The position numbers and the translations under genes are program-made. The notes under the pieces were generated by a model. The model saw only the letters and a list, made by a program, of their open reading frames with translations. It was not told the origin of the DNA and ran no database searches. Shown in pieces: positions 1 to 7,122 of a stretch of 11,421 bases of DNA; position 1 is the first letter of the stretch; each line of letters starts with the position of its first letter. The DNA is from XYA12-FULL-58-9 sp001798605 (GTDB lineage: Bacteria > Myxococcota > XYA12-FULL-58-9), in contig DAINMX010000215.1 of NCBI GenBank assembly GCA_036736205.1, positions 1 through 11,421 of the forward strand, in the 5' to 3' direction.

Positions 1-13
1 CACAACCAAACCC

Positions 14-29
14 CCGTTCTCAAGGACGG
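14..29. other. Small hairpin near left edge
   Basis: CCGTTC (14-19) can pair with GGACGG (24-29) across a 4-nt loop, with one G-T wobble. Read on the minus strand, the stem is followed by a G/T-rich stretch, so it could be a weak terminator for something outside the window. Neither strand shows a clean T-run, so this is only a possible structure. Confidence 0.2.
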
Positions 30-39
30 AAGGTCCGCT

Positions 40-60
40 TTCTGGGTTTCTCAGCGGCTT
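40..60 (+). repeat. 21-bp direct repeat, copy 1
   Basis: The 21 bases at 40-60 (core TCTGGGTTTCTCAGCGGCTT) recur exactly at 1151-1171. The sequence just after each copy is also related: a CAAA followed a few bases later by TGA, with a small inverted repeat. The two copies lie either side of the secreted-protein gene. The repeat could be a duplicated intergenic element or a dispersed family; the sequence alone does not say which. Confidence 0.7.
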
Positions 61-126
61 CCAAAATTTGAGCAAGTTGCGCCATCTGAGCATATCGACT
101 TTCAGACGTGATACACTGGTTCCACC

Positions 127-1083
127 GTGCGAATGTCCATCACCAACTTTGTAACCCTGTTTGTCGTATTGCTAGCAGGCCACTCGAACGCCTTCGCTGA
201 TCCTCCAGTCGCCGGGGGTCCACCAGCCAGGCTGGATCTTGAAGACTCCCGTTTTGCTGCCCTGAAGCCTCATCGTGAGCTGATAGAACACCGAAAGCTC
301 CTTCGTGGATTTGTGAGCATCGCACCTCTACCGGGCGGCCGGCAGGCGATTGTGTTGCGCGGGCTCACGGCGACCACTCCTCTGATGTTTTTTTTGGACA
401 CTTCAGGTCGAGTTGAACTTGTCGACGAAGAGCCTATTCGTGGTTTCAAAGGCTACAACTATGGCGCAGCGGTAGTGGCTGGGCCGGGTGAAGACGTGTT
501 GCTCTACTGGTTCGGTACTGAACATCGCGCAATTCACGGTCGCCTGTTTTCATCCAAAGGGGCCATCTTGTGGACCACTGCCTTGGCGGCAATCACCATG
601 GACCACCGCGACAAAGAAATCAGGTTCGACAACATCGAGACTGTCCACTGGAAAGGGCAGGGGTGGTTGTTGGTGAATTGCGATCGCGTGGCATGCTACA
701 TCCGACTCTTCGATTGGACGGGCAAACCGCGTTGGTCGCAACCGCTCGTTCTCGACTGTCCACACCAAACAGCCGTGACATTGCTGCAGGATACGAAAAG
801 CACCGTCTTCATGTCCTGGGTGCAGTTCAGCAGAGATGCAGAGCGCCACCAACACAATTCGTACTTTGCCAATCGCATCACGAATGCCGGGAAGTTCGTC
901 TGGAACGAAGCGGTTAGGCTCGGTGAGGCTCCCAGCTACTACATGACGGGGCCTCAGAAACCTGAGTTTCGATTGCACGCGCAAGGGGTCGAGGCCGTTC
1001 TATCCAGAGGCACTGCCGGTGATGCAATCTATAACGTGACCAAGTATCACGTGGTCGTAGGCCCTGACGGCAAACTCTATTGA
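127..1083 (+). CDS. Predicted secreted protein of unknown function
   Basis: This 318-residue protein has no family I recognise. The N-terminus looks like a signal peptide: a basic start (MRM), a hydrophobic core at about residues 8-18 (FVTLFVVLLAG) and a likely cleavage after AFA near residue 24. The mature part is rich in short beta-strand-like stretches with aromatic and glycine turns, for example GFVSIAPLPGG, GWLLVNC and a closing VVVGPDGKLY. This would suit a beta-propeller-like or other all-beta fold, but that is inference. The start is uncertain: GTG at 127 or ATG at 133 both keep the signal peptide, and neither has a clear Shine-Dalgarno sequence. GTG is kept because it adds an arginine to the n-region. 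The gene stands alone, more than 1 kb from the T4SS operon, and no convincing terminator follows it. Confidence 0.7.
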   Translation: MRMSITNFVTLFVVLLAGHSNAFADPPVAGGPPARLDLEDSRFAALKPHRELIEHRKLLRGFVSIAPLPGGRQAIVLRGLTATTPLMFFLDTSGRVELVDEEPIRGFKGYNYGAAVVAGPGEDVLLYWFGTEHRAIHGRLFSSKGAILWTTALAAITMDHRDKEIRFDNIETVHWKGQGWLLVNCDRVACYIRLFDWTGKPRWSQPLVLDCPHQTAVTLLQDTKSTVFMSWVQFSRDAERHQHNSYFANRITNAGKFVWNEAVRLGEAPSYYMTGPQKPEFRLHAQGVEAVLSRGTAGDAIYNVTKYHVVVGPDGKLY

Positions 1084-1150
1084 CTCGCGTTGACCGTCTT
1101 TTCGGTGTCGCTGACAAAACGGCACAAAGGACAAACCACCTTTTCCCATG

Positions 1151-1171
1151 TTCTGGGTTTCTCAGCGGCTT
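1151..1171 (+). repeat. 21-bp direct repeat, copy 2
   Basis: Exact second copy of the 21-mer found at 40-60. It is followed by a small hairpin (TTTCA, loop AAGC, TGAAA). It lies between the end of the secreted-protein gene and the terminator of the convergent 77-residue gene. Confidence 0.7.
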
Positions 1172-1189
1172 TTCAAAGCTGAAACACGA

Positions 1190-1217
1190 AACAACTGGGG
1201 CCCCCAGGAGGGGCCCC
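1190..1217 (-). terminator. Rho-independent terminator of the 77-residue gene
   Basis: GGGGCCCC at 1197-1204 and at 1210-1217 form a perfect 8-bp, all-GC stem with a 5-nt loop. On the minus strand the stem begins 14 nt past the stop codon of the gene ending at 1231. It is followed by AGTTGTTT, a short T-rich tail. Each arm is itself a palindrome, so the element is both a direct and an inverted repeat. Read on the + strand it lacks a T-run, so it should act mainly on the minus-strand transcript. Confidence 0.65.
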
Positions 1218-1230
1218 CGAGCGGCCGTCC

Positions 1231-1464
1231 TTATCGGTCGCGTTGGTTGCGGTCGTTGCGACCGTTCTGCTCAGGTCGCTCGCTGAACTCCCTGATGTGC
1301 AGCTTGCCATCGAGGGGCAGGGCATCCAGTTGAACGTTGATGCTGTCATCTCGGTTGACGAAGGCCACGCCGATTTTCGTCCAGCAGCTCTTGTCGCTCT
1401 TGGCGTCCTCTCGGATGGTGTAAACCGCTTTGACGTTGCCGTTTTGAGTTCCGTTGCCTGCCAT
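1231..1464 (-). CDS. Conserved-looking 77-residue small protein, unknown function
   Basis: The product is a 77-residue soluble protein starting MAGNGTQNGN. A longer reading in the same frame up to 1707 is possible, but ATG at 1464 is preceded by a strong AGGAG (1476-1472) at 7-nt spacing, which fixes the start. The core runs VYTIRED, then CWTKIGVAFVNRDDSINVQL, then DALPLDGKLHIREF. This pattern (W-x-K-I-G-x-A-F, D-S-I-N-V, L-P-L-D-G-K-L-x-I-R-E) recalls short uncharacterised proteins I have seen in deltaproteobacteria, superficially like DUF736-type proteins. I cannot assign a function. The tail is charged and probably disordered (residues about 61-77, rich in R, N, Q, E). The gene is monocistronic, with its own leader hairpin and terminator, and points away from the T4SS operon. 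Confidence 0.75.
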   Translation of the reverse strand: MAGNGTQNGNVKAVYTIREDAKSDKSCWTKIGVAFVNRDDSINVQLDALPLDGKLHIREFSERPEQNGRNDRNQRDR

Positions 1465-1486
1465 TGTTTCTCTCCTAGTGTTCGGG

Positions 1487-1517
1487 GGCTCTTTGGCCCG
1501 TCTGTTCACAAAGAGCC
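1487..1517 (-). promoter_or_regulatory. Leader hairpin upstream of the 77-residue gene
   Basis: GGCTCTTTG (1487-1495) and CAAAGAGCC (1509-1517) form a perfect 9-bp inverted repeat with a 13-nt loop. Allowing a 3-nt bulge, the pairing extends to TTCGG/CCGAA at 1481-1520. On the minus strand the structure ends just before the AGGAG of the 77-residue gene. It could be an RNA structure affecting translation, or a DNA-binding dyad. Which one, and whether it is transcribed, is not visible. Confidence 0.45.
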
Positions 1518-1610
1518 GAAGCGCGCGGAAACGCGAATCAAGCTGAGGCAGGGGACAGAGGGGACACAAGAACCCAACCGGAGAGATTAGAGAGTAGGCA
1601 TGGATGAAGA

Positions 1611-1630
1611 GGGCAGGGCAGGGCAGGGCG
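1611..1630 (+). repeat. GGGCA pentamer tandem repeat
   Basis: Four consecutive GGGCA units, the last ending in G instead of A. The tract is short and non-coding, with no evident function. Confidence 0.6.
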
Positions 1631-1750
1631 TGTTTGCATCGAGATGACATCAAGACGAAGGGCTGCTGAGGGAAGGGGAGAAAGTGGCTGTTGAAAACCA
1701 AAAACATCCAGCTAATCCCGCATTAATCCCGGTAATCCAGCTTGCAAGTA

Positions 1751-1848
1751 CGGCCTCGGCCTCGGCCTCAGCCTCGGTAGCGGCCACTGCCACAGCCGCA
1801 GCCACAGCCACTGCCACGGCCACAGCCTCGGTAGCGGCCACTGCCACA
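1751..1848 (+). repeat. Degenerate hexamer tandem tract (GCC-NNN), left copy
   Basis: About sixteen hexamers of the form GCC followed by TCG, TCA, ACT, ACA, ACG or GCA, interrupted by CGGTAGCG. Inside it a 26-bp block occurs exactly twice, at 1769-1794 and 1823-1848, a 54-bp period of nine hexamers. A related tract closes the window at 11326-11387 in the same orientation. The 20-mer ACAGCCTCGGTAGCGGCCAC is shared exactly between 1822-1841 and 11326-11345. Confidence 0.8.
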
Positions 1849-1853
1849 ATGCT

Positions 1854-1935
1854 ATGCGCCTCCGGCGCATTCAAAAAGCAGTGCTCGGTTTGCCGAGCTA
1901 CATCGCATTGCCCGAGGATGCCCGCGCAGAGGGCA
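1854..1935. other. Cluster of three small hairpins
   Basis: Three perfect inverted repeats lie in a row: ATGCGCC/GGCGCAT with a 3-nt loop (1854-1870), GCTCGG/CCGAGC with a 4-nt loop (1883-1898) and TGCCC/GGGCA with a 7-nt loop (1919-1935). None is followed by a T-run, so they are unlikely terminators. A structured RNA or a protein-binding region is possible; chance cannot be excluded in GC-rich DNA. Confidence 0.35.
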
Positions 1936-2071
1936 CCGCAAGGACGGCCACAACAGACCAGACCCCAACTGACATTCCTGCTCTATCTCTGACACCGAGT
2001 CCTATTCTGCGACGCGAGGGTGACCCAGAATGAGACACGGTACTCACGGAAATCCCTAGTCACTTGATTCT

Positions 2072-2101
2072 TTGACAATTCTCTTTGGCGTCGCTTTTGC
2101 A
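2072..2101 (+). promoter_or_regulatory. Possible promoter of the T4SS operon
   Basis: A perfect sigma-70 type -35 hexamer, TTGACA, lies at 2072-2077, about 100 nt before the first T4SS gene. At 17-19 nt spacing only poor -10 matches occur (TTTTGC or TTTGCA near 2095-2101). It is the best candidate in the region but weak. Confidence 0.3.
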
Positions 2102-2119
2102 TCGTGGCCGCCGAGAGGT

Positions 2120-2138
2120 GATTGATGGTGTCTCAATC
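2120..2138. promoter_or_regulatory. Possible operator dyad ahead of the T4SS operon
   Basis: GATTGA (2120-2125) and TCAATC (2133-2138) form a perfect 6-bp dyad with 7-nt spacing. It lies between the possible promoter and the first gene. The position suits a repressor site, but a 6-bp dyad is near what chance gives. Confidence 0.25.
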
Positions 2139-2179
2139 TGATTTCGCTCGCCACTTCGCGCCCGCCAGGAGTTGATGTG

Positions 2180-2476
2180 ATGAAGACAACTTTCGTTTGG
2201 CTCAATCTATGTGTCGCGGTTCTCGTTGCCGTCACCGTGATGCTCGTCGCCGACAGCGCCTACGCGCAGCTCGATGGTGTTGCAGACAAAGTCAGCGACA
2301 TCACCGAGCAAGTAACAAAGATTCTCCGTGCCCTGTTTATCCTCGGTTTCGTCATCATTGGGTATCTCTGGCTCAAAGGCTCCCCCGAAGCCCGGGGTCG
2401 CTTGGAGAAGGGTATCATCGGCGTCATCATCGCTGGCGCCGCCAACGAAATCGTCAACTTCTTCATGGGTGGTTGA
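2180..2476 (+). CDS. virB2: VirB2/TrbC-type T4SS major pilin
   Basis: A 98-residue pilin precursor. VirB2 subunits are inserted in the inner membrane, extracted and polymerised into the T4SS pilus. Visible here are a long signal peptide with a hydrophobic core (residues about 6-25) and a cleavage site after AYA at residue 29, then two hydrophobic helices (about 51-66 and 78-96) separated by a short positively charged loop, KGSPEARGRLEKG. That loop is the usual VirB2/TrbC topology. The mature form would be about 69 residues, normal for the family. ATG at 2180 sits 8 nt after AGGAG (2167-2171); GTG at 2177 is a possible alternative start with 5-nt spacing. It is the first gene of the operon, and virB3 starts 2 nt after its stop. 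Confidence 0.9.
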   Translation: MKTTFVWLNLCVAVLVAVTVMLVADSAYAQLDGVADKVSDITEQVTKILRALFILGFVIIGYLWLKGSPEARGRLEKGIIGVIIAGAANEIVNFFMGG

Positions 2477-2478
2477 CG

Positions 2479-2778
2479 ATGCTGCAACGGAACAAAGTAT
2501 TCCGCTCCGTCGAATCGACCGCGCACGGATTTCTGTCGCCGCTTCGCTATGAGGTGGTGATCTTAGCCGCCGTTGGTTTGGCGGGGACCTTCTTCCATCC
2601 ACTTCTTGGGGTTGGACTCGCTGCCGTCTGTTTCGTGGCATTAACCAATGGTCGACGACTCGATCACGGACGCCGGGAGTACCTCAAATTGTGGATGCGC
2701 CGGTTCGAGAAACAACAGTACCGACTCCTCGATGAGGATGACCAATACGTTCCGTACGACAGGGGTGGCGAGCAGTGA
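2479..2778 (+). CDS. virB3: VirB3/TrbD-type inner-membrane T4SS protein
   Basis: A 99-residue protein placed between the pilin and the VirB4 ATPase, exactly where VirB3 is expected. VirB3 is a small inner-membrane component that associates with VirB4 and is needed for pilus assembly. The sequence shows a short cytoplasmic N-terminus with GFLSPLRYEV, a hydrophobic hairpin (about residues 25-55) and a basic C-terminal segment, RREYLKLWMRRFEKQQYRLL, followed by an acidic end. Length and layout fit VirB3/TrbD; the family is too short and variable for motif-level proof, so synteny carries much of the call. The Shine-Dalgarno sequence is weak. The stop overlaps the GTG start of virB4 by 4 nt (GTGA), suggesting translational coupling. 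Confidence 0.82.
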   Translation: MLQRNKVFRSVESTAHGFLSPLRYEVVILAAVGLAGTFFHPLLGVGLAAVCFVALTNGRRLDHGRREYLKLWMRRFEKQQYRLLDEDDQYVPYDRGGEQ

Positions 2779-5234
2779 GTCAATCTCCGGCCAAACTGCT
2801 GCCCCTTTGGGATGTCGATCAGCACGACGATGTCATCGTCACTACCGGTGGATGTCTGCTCGGCTGTGCCGAGCTCGTTGGCTTCGACCCCACTCAGACT
2901 CCGGAGCAAAGTTGGATCGCGGTGGCCGAGGCTCTCTATGCGGGGTTCAAACAGTTCCCCGAACACGCCTATCTGCAATTCATCATGGAGGACTGTGCTG
3001 TCTCGGATTTAGATCTCCACGTCCCAGAGAACCCCAACGAAACCAAAATGCTCGGCTACCAACGCGAGAAACGCCGGGAGTATCTCGTCAGACGCGGGAT
3101 GCGCAAAACGAGCACTCATGTTGTTTATGGGTCGTCCTTCGGGCTCAACCACGACGAACTCAAGAAGGTCAACGCCGAGACACATCGCAAACAACTTTCG
3201 CGCCTCAAAGAGGTCGAAAGCGCTGTTTTTGGCACCATTCGGCGAGCCGGTATGCAGGCCGGTCGGCTGAAATCGGCAAAGATCTTCGAGCTGTTGCATC
3301 TCGAGTCGGATACCCATCCCAATGTCACCATCCGCAGAGAAAACCCTTCAATACCATGGGACTACACCCGTTCCGTGCGAGAGCAATTGATCCCAGGCGA
3401 TGTGCGTTGGCACAGCGACCACACCAGAGTGGGAAATCGCTATTATAAGGTGCTCGCTTGCAAACAGTTGGCACCAGAAACCCACGTCAATTCGCTCGGG
3501 AAGTTCCTCCGTCCGCCTTGGAATCATCGAATCGTTGTCCACATCAAATGGCCGAACCAGGCTTCTGTGGTCGGATCGTTTCGGCAAAGGCGTAAATTCA
3601 TACATTCCGCACAAAAGCAGCTCGGGCCAGCCGACACCAATCAAGAGGTCGCCCAAGATGGCGTGGATGACCTCGACTATCTGCTCGTTGACGACGGCCA
3701 GAAACTGGTCATGCTCGGCATTCAAGCGATCGTTTGGGCAGACGATCCGACAACACTCGATCAACGCGCCGCCGAAATGTCACGGGCCTTCGCCAACATC
3801 GACATGGCGGTGTACGAGGAAGCCAACGCGCACGATTACGAGCTGTTCAAGAGCCTTCCTGGGATGGGTGTGCAGAGCTTCGAACGCTGGCGTTTGGTGC
3901 CATCCAACGTCGCCGCCGACCTCGTGCCTGTCGCCAATTACGCACGCGGGGACTCCGACGGCACTGTCGATTTCCAGATAGCCGATACCGCCGAGCTGTT
4001 CCGCTGGAATCCATCGGCGCGCATCCGGGCCAACTCGAACTTCTTGATCCTCGGGGCGTCAGGATCTGGAAAAAGCGTTCTGACCAACCTCATCCTGGCA
4101 ACGTCCATGTTGTCTGGCCCCAACCGAGGGCGCGTGTTGGCGGTCGATTACGCCGGCCCGACCAAGTCGTCGTTCAAAGTGGCAGCCGAGGTGTTCGGTG
4201 GAGCGTATGTGTCCATCTCAGACGACGGTCAAAAGATTAACCCTTGGCCGAAACCGTCGATTGCATGCAAAAGCGGCAACGTCACCCCAGCAACGTTGGC
4301 CTACCTGACGGCACTCCTCAACATCCTCTTGCACAACGAAGGGACCGACAAAGAGAGCGCCCTTTTCGGCGCCATCATCCAGCAAGCCGTTGGGGACGTT
4401 TACAAGCAGCGATCGGGTGATGAGGCACCACTCTTTGGCGATCTGGCCACAATCTTCGGGTCGTATGTCGGTGACAAGGCTATCGACCAAAAACGACTGC
4501 TCGAGTTGATGGGTCTCCTCAACAAATTCTTGGCAGGCCCCGAGGCGGCACTGCTCAACAGCCACACAACCGCGCCAACCGATGGGGACTTTTTGGTCTA
4601 TGACCTCTACGGGCTAAAAACCCACACGACACGCATCCAAAGCGCTGTAGCGTTTGTCGTAGCGAATCACGTTCGAAACCTCGCCTTCGATGGCGATCCG
4701 TCGAAGAAGAAATACGTATTGTTCGATGAGGTGGCCAATCTCCTCGGACTCGGCATGGGTGAGTCGGTCGAAGAGCTCTATACGACCGCACGCGCCCATG
4801 GGTGCACCGTTGGAACAATCACGCAGGAGTATGAAAACTACGTGCGCTCGGGCATCGCCGGTGTCGTCAACCTCAACTCGACAACGCGCATTCTCATGAG
4901 TCATCAGGGTGCCGCCAACGCGATGGCGTCGATCGTCAAGGATTTCGACCTCAACGAGGCCGAGGCGGAGGCATTCAGAGCCCTCAGTTGCGTCAAGGGC
5001 GAGTACAGCGAGTCACTCCTCAAAACAATCTGTGTTGGGCCTGGCGAGAGCGGGGCCGTGCCCGTCACAGCCAAGGTGCGACTGCACCTTTCGCCGTTCG
5101 ATTATCAACTGCTGACGAGTGACGCCGCAGACCGTGCGAAACAACTGGCGCTCAGGCGCAAGTATCCCGACCTGCCGCAGGTGCAGATCTTGGACTACCT
5201 GGCATACGGAACCGAAAAAGGAGGCCGAACATGA
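2775..5234 (+). CDS. virB4: VirB4/TrbE-type T4SS ATPase
   Basis: An 819-residue ATPase at the cytoplasmic face of the inner membrane. VirB4 powers pilus biogenesis and substrate translocation. The N-terminal half (about 1-400) corresponds to the CagE/TrbE/VirB4 N-domain. The C-terminal half is a RecA-like NTPase: Walker A GASGSGKS at residues 427-434, then VLAVDYAGPTKSS. Walker B is YVLFDE with the acidic pair D651-E652. A conserved TQ motif in GTITQEYEN lies at 683-684. All key catalytic residues are present and the length is typical (about 800). The GTG start overlaps the virB3 stop. The TGA stop overlaps the ATG of the next gene (ATGA), and an AGGAGG for that gene lies inside the virB4 end. 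No transmembrane segment is evident. Confidence 0.96.
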   Translation: MSQSPAKLLPLWDVDQHDDVIVTTGGCLLGCAELVGFDPTQTPEQSWIAVAEALYAGFKQFPEHAYLQFIMEDCAVSDLDLHVPENPNETKMLGYQREKRREYLVRRGMRKTSTHVVYGSSFGLNHDELKKVNAETHRKQLSRLKEVESAVFGTIRRAGMQAGRLKSAKIFELLHLESDTHPNVTIRRENPSIPWDYTRSVREQLIPGDVRWHSDHTRVGNRYYKVLACKQLAPETHVNSLGKFLRPPWNHRIVVHIKWPNQASVVGSFRQRRKFIHSAQKQLGPADTNQEVAQDGVDDLDYLLVDDGQKLVMLGIQAIVWADDPTTLDQRAAEMSRAFANIDMAVYEEANAHDYELFKSLPGMGVQSFERWRLVPSNVAADLVPVANYARGDSDGTVDFQIADTAELFRWNPSARIRANSNFLILGASGSGKSVLTNLILATSMLSGPNRGRVLAVDYAGPTKSSFKVAAEVFGGAYVSISDDGQKINPWPKPSIACKSGNVTPATLAYLTALLNILLHNEGTDKESALFGAIIQQAVGDVYKQRSGDEAPLFGDLATIFGSYVGDKAIDQKRLLELMGLLNKFLAGPEAALLNSHTTAPTDGDFLVYDLYGLKTHTTRIQSAVAFVVANHVRNLAFDGDPSKKKYVLFDEVANLLGLGMGESVEELYTTARAHGCTVGTITQEYENYVRSGIAGVVNLNSTTRILMSHQGAANAMASIVKDFDLNEAEAEAFRALSCVKGEYSESLLKTICVGPGESGAVPVTAKVRLHLSPFDYQLLTSDAADRAKQLALRRKYPDLPQVQILDYLAYGTEKGGRT

Positions 5235-6100
5235 TGAAACAACTGGCACCGGTAGTGTTGTTGGTTGCGACTATGGTGACGCCTCGTGACAGCTACGCGC
5301 AGCTCGCCGTCACGGCACCAGCAACCGATACACTTCTTTCATCGACGATAACCGAACTCTCGCATCTCCTGGCCCTTGAGACCATGGAAGCCACAGACAT
5401 AGCCTCCACCCTCACCCATTTGGTCGAGATGGTTAGGACTGCAAACGAAGCCCTGGCCGTGGCGCGTGCGGTCAAGGAAGCATACGAGGTCCTCAAAGAC
5501 TACTCGCTCGAAGATCTGGCGCAAGATGCGATGCTGGGGTTGAACGAGGCGATGCCCGAACTCATGGGCGAAACCCAAATGCTCATGGATCAAGGGATGG
5601 AGGTCGCCGAGAATGGGGCAGTTGGATTCTGGAGTTACAGAAACATCCATGACGGAAGGATGCACGACTATCTGCGAGGCGCCGCAGAACTCGCGATCAA
5701 AGGCTCAATCTACCCGGCGATTTTCGGTACAGCAGGCATAACGGGGAGCCACGACCCGATCACAGAGTCAGACAAATTGGTTGCGTTCCATTTCGCGCAA
5801 CGTGGCCAGCTGTACAACCGAGCTACTCGAAATGCGGCAAAAGGGTACATAGCAAAAAAGATAGAAGCCTTGGTCAATCAGGCGGAGAAGGGCGACCAAC
5901 TCGACCTGCAGATCGAGGCTACCGCCGCTCAAGCCGCGGTAGGCGCCGAACAAAGCCTAGAATTTCTAGCGGCGGCGAAACATGAAGAGATCGCCGATGG
6001 GATGCGGCGACAATTCACCAGGCAGGCGATCGACGAAGCCACCAGAAGAGATCTCTCTGAAGGTGTTGGGGAGATGTTCCAAATTGGGGTGGTGGAGTAA
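5231..6100 (+). CDS. virB5: VirB5/TrbJ-type secreted T4SS protein (minor pilus component)
   Basis: A 289-residue exported protein. VirB5/TrbJ proteins sit at the pilus tip or in the periplasm and help pilus assembly and target contact. The N-terminus is a signal peptide (hydrophobic residues 7-16, cleavage after SYA at residue 23). The mature part is almost wholly alpha-helical, with heptad-like stretches such as LTHLVEMVRTANEALAVARAVKEA; this is the typical VirB5/TrbJ composition, though motif conservation is weak. A GSHDPITES segment and the helical C-terminal part (about 190-280) match TrbJ-like architecture. ATG at 5231 lies 6 nt after AGGAGG (5219-5224). It overlaps virB4 by 4 nt and virB6 by 1 nt (TAATG). 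The assignment rests on order, signal peptide and helicity together. Confidence 0.78.
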   Translation: MMKQLAPVVLLVATMVTPRDSYAQLAVTAPATDTLLSSTITELSHLLALETMEATDIASTLTHLVEMVRTANEALAVARAVKEAYEVLKDYSLEDLAQDAMLGLNEAMPELMGETQMLMDQGMEVAENGAVGFWSYRNIHDGRMHDYLRGAAELAIKGSIYPAIFGTAGITGSHDPITESDKLVAFHFAQRGQLYNRATRNAAKGYIAKKIEALVNQAEKGDQLDLQIEATAAQAAVGAEQSLEFLAAAKHEEIADGMRRQFTRQAIDEATRRDLSEGVGEMFQIGVVE

Positions 6101-7119
6101 TGGAGTCTCTTGTCGCCCCCTTGACCAATCTTGCAATGGCGGCAGGGGGAGAGAATCCCCTGCTTGGGCCATTCATTGGCCTCGGAATCAAGGTTCTTGC
6201 GTTGATGGCTACCATAGCATTCGCGCGCGAAGCGTACAGGCTCGCCACTGGGCAACCGACGCATTTTGTAGACGTGGCAGTGAGATGGATTGTCGCAGCT
6301 GTCCTGGTGATGTCAATTCCCCACCTCGCGACTTGGATGGAGACCACACTGAAAGCGGCGGGCAATTCGCTCTTCGCTATTGGCAACGCTGGGCTGCTGG
6401 AAGCGAGCTACAAAAAGGCGACAAACGACTTCAAATGCAACGATCTCGACTGGATGGACATCATTACCATGATGGCCATGCCAAGCGGTTGGTTGATGCT
6501 CATGGCGCAACTGGTGAGCCTTGTGGCCCAGATTGGCAAGCTGGTCATCATCGATATTCTTTGGCCAATCGTTTTGAATGTGACGATCATTGCTGGAACT
6601 CTAACGGTGCCTGTTGGGTTTCTTGAGGAGCTCGGCGGCCTCAAGACATACATGAGGAATGTGTTGAGTGTCGCATGTTGGCCCTTGATGTTCGCCATTC
6701 TAACAGTCGGAATAGCAGGCAGCTTCCAGAAGACTCTCGGCGGGGTGAAACGCGGAGACATTAAACCCAACTGCACACAGCTCGACACGTCCGGATCAAG
6801 TGACCTCGCTACCGAACTCATGAGGGGCGCTGGTCGCAAGCTCGGCCTCAGCGAGGACCGCGTGGCCCGAATGGAGGCGGGGGGAAGCGGCGACCTGCAA
6901 TCCAACGTTTCAACCGACACCGAAACCTCTTTGACAGGAATGATGCACTTCATCGCAATCTGCGTCGCGCACATCTTCCTAATGTTTTCGATCCCCAAGG
7001 TGTCGAAATCCTTGTTCGGAGCGAGCGGGGTAGGGGAGACAATCTCCGCCGCAATCACAGGAGGCGGCGTGGCAACAACCCAAGCTGCAAAAAAGGCAGT
7101 GACGAAAGGGCAGGGCTAA
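6100..7119 (+). CDS. virB6: VirB6/TrbL-type polytopic inner-membrane protein
   Basis: A 339-residue polytopic membrane protein. VirB6 forms part of the inner-membrane translocation pore and contacts the substrate during transfer. Hydrophobic segments are visible at about 22-43, 57-77, 121-145, 147-175, 186-208 and 279-298. Between the last two lies a polar loop of about 70 residues (KTLGGVKRGDIKPNCTQ onward) that may be periplasmic or cytoplasmic. The C-terminal tail, after SKSLFGASG, is glycine- and alanine-rich, ending in GGGVATTQAAKKAV; such tails are common in TrbL-like proteins. Length (about 300-350) and operon position between virB5 and virB8 fit VirB6. The start overlaps the virB5 stop by one base, and the next gene begins 4 nt downstream. 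Confidence 0.87.
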   Translation: MESLVAPLTNLAMAAGGENPLLGPFIGLGIKVLALMATIAFAREAYRLATGQPTHFVDVAVRWIVAAVLVMSIPHLATWMETTLKAAGNSLFAIGNAGLLEASYKKATNDFKCNDLDWMDIITMMAMPSGWLMLMAQLVSLVAQIGKLVIIDILWPIVLNVTIIAGTLTVPVGFLEELGGLKTYMRNVLSVACWPLMFAILTVGIAGSFQKTLGGVKRGDIKPNCTQLDTSGSSDLATELMRGAGRKLGLSEDRVARMEAGGSGDLQSNVSTDTETSLTGMMHFIAICVAHIFLMFSIPKVSKSLFGASGVGETISAAITGGGVATTQAAKKAVTKGQG

Positions 7120-7122
7120 GAC

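Larger units (their letters stand above)
1465..2179. other. Long repeat-rich intergenic region
   Basis: This stretch of about 715 bases has no convincing gene on either strand. It holds, left to right: the leader hairpin of the 77-residue gene; a tandem 9-mer pair, GGGGACAGA and GGGGACACA (1551-1568); a short GGGCA pentamer tract (1611-1630); TAATCC repeated three times at 1713, 1724 and 1733; the hexamer tract 1751-1848; three small hairpins between 1854 and 1935; and a possible promoter and dyad before the T4SS operon. Two ORFs cross it, 1684-1992 (+) and 1650-1874 (-). Both are translations of the hexamer repeat (alanine-serine-threonine or alanine-valine runs) and are not credible genes. 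No relaxase or recognisable oriT is visible. Confidence 0.6.

Noticed and set aside
1094..1122. Hairpin after the secreted-protein gene as its terminator
   Set aside because: The CCGTCTTTT/AAAACGG pairing is imperfect, the loop is long and no T-run follows.
1465..1707. Upstream extension of the 77-residue gene
   Set aside because: The extra 81 residues have unrelated, low-quality composition and cross the leader hairpin and ribosome binding site.
1650..1874. 74-residue minus-strand ORF of alanine-valine-glutamate runs
   Set aside because: It is a translation of the same hexamer tract. A similar minus-strand reading at 11058-11387 runs antisense to the VirB10 end.
1684..1992. 102-residue + strand ORF
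   Set aside because: Most of it translates the hexamer repeat into alanine, serine and threonine runs. It has no ribosome binding site and no family resemblance.
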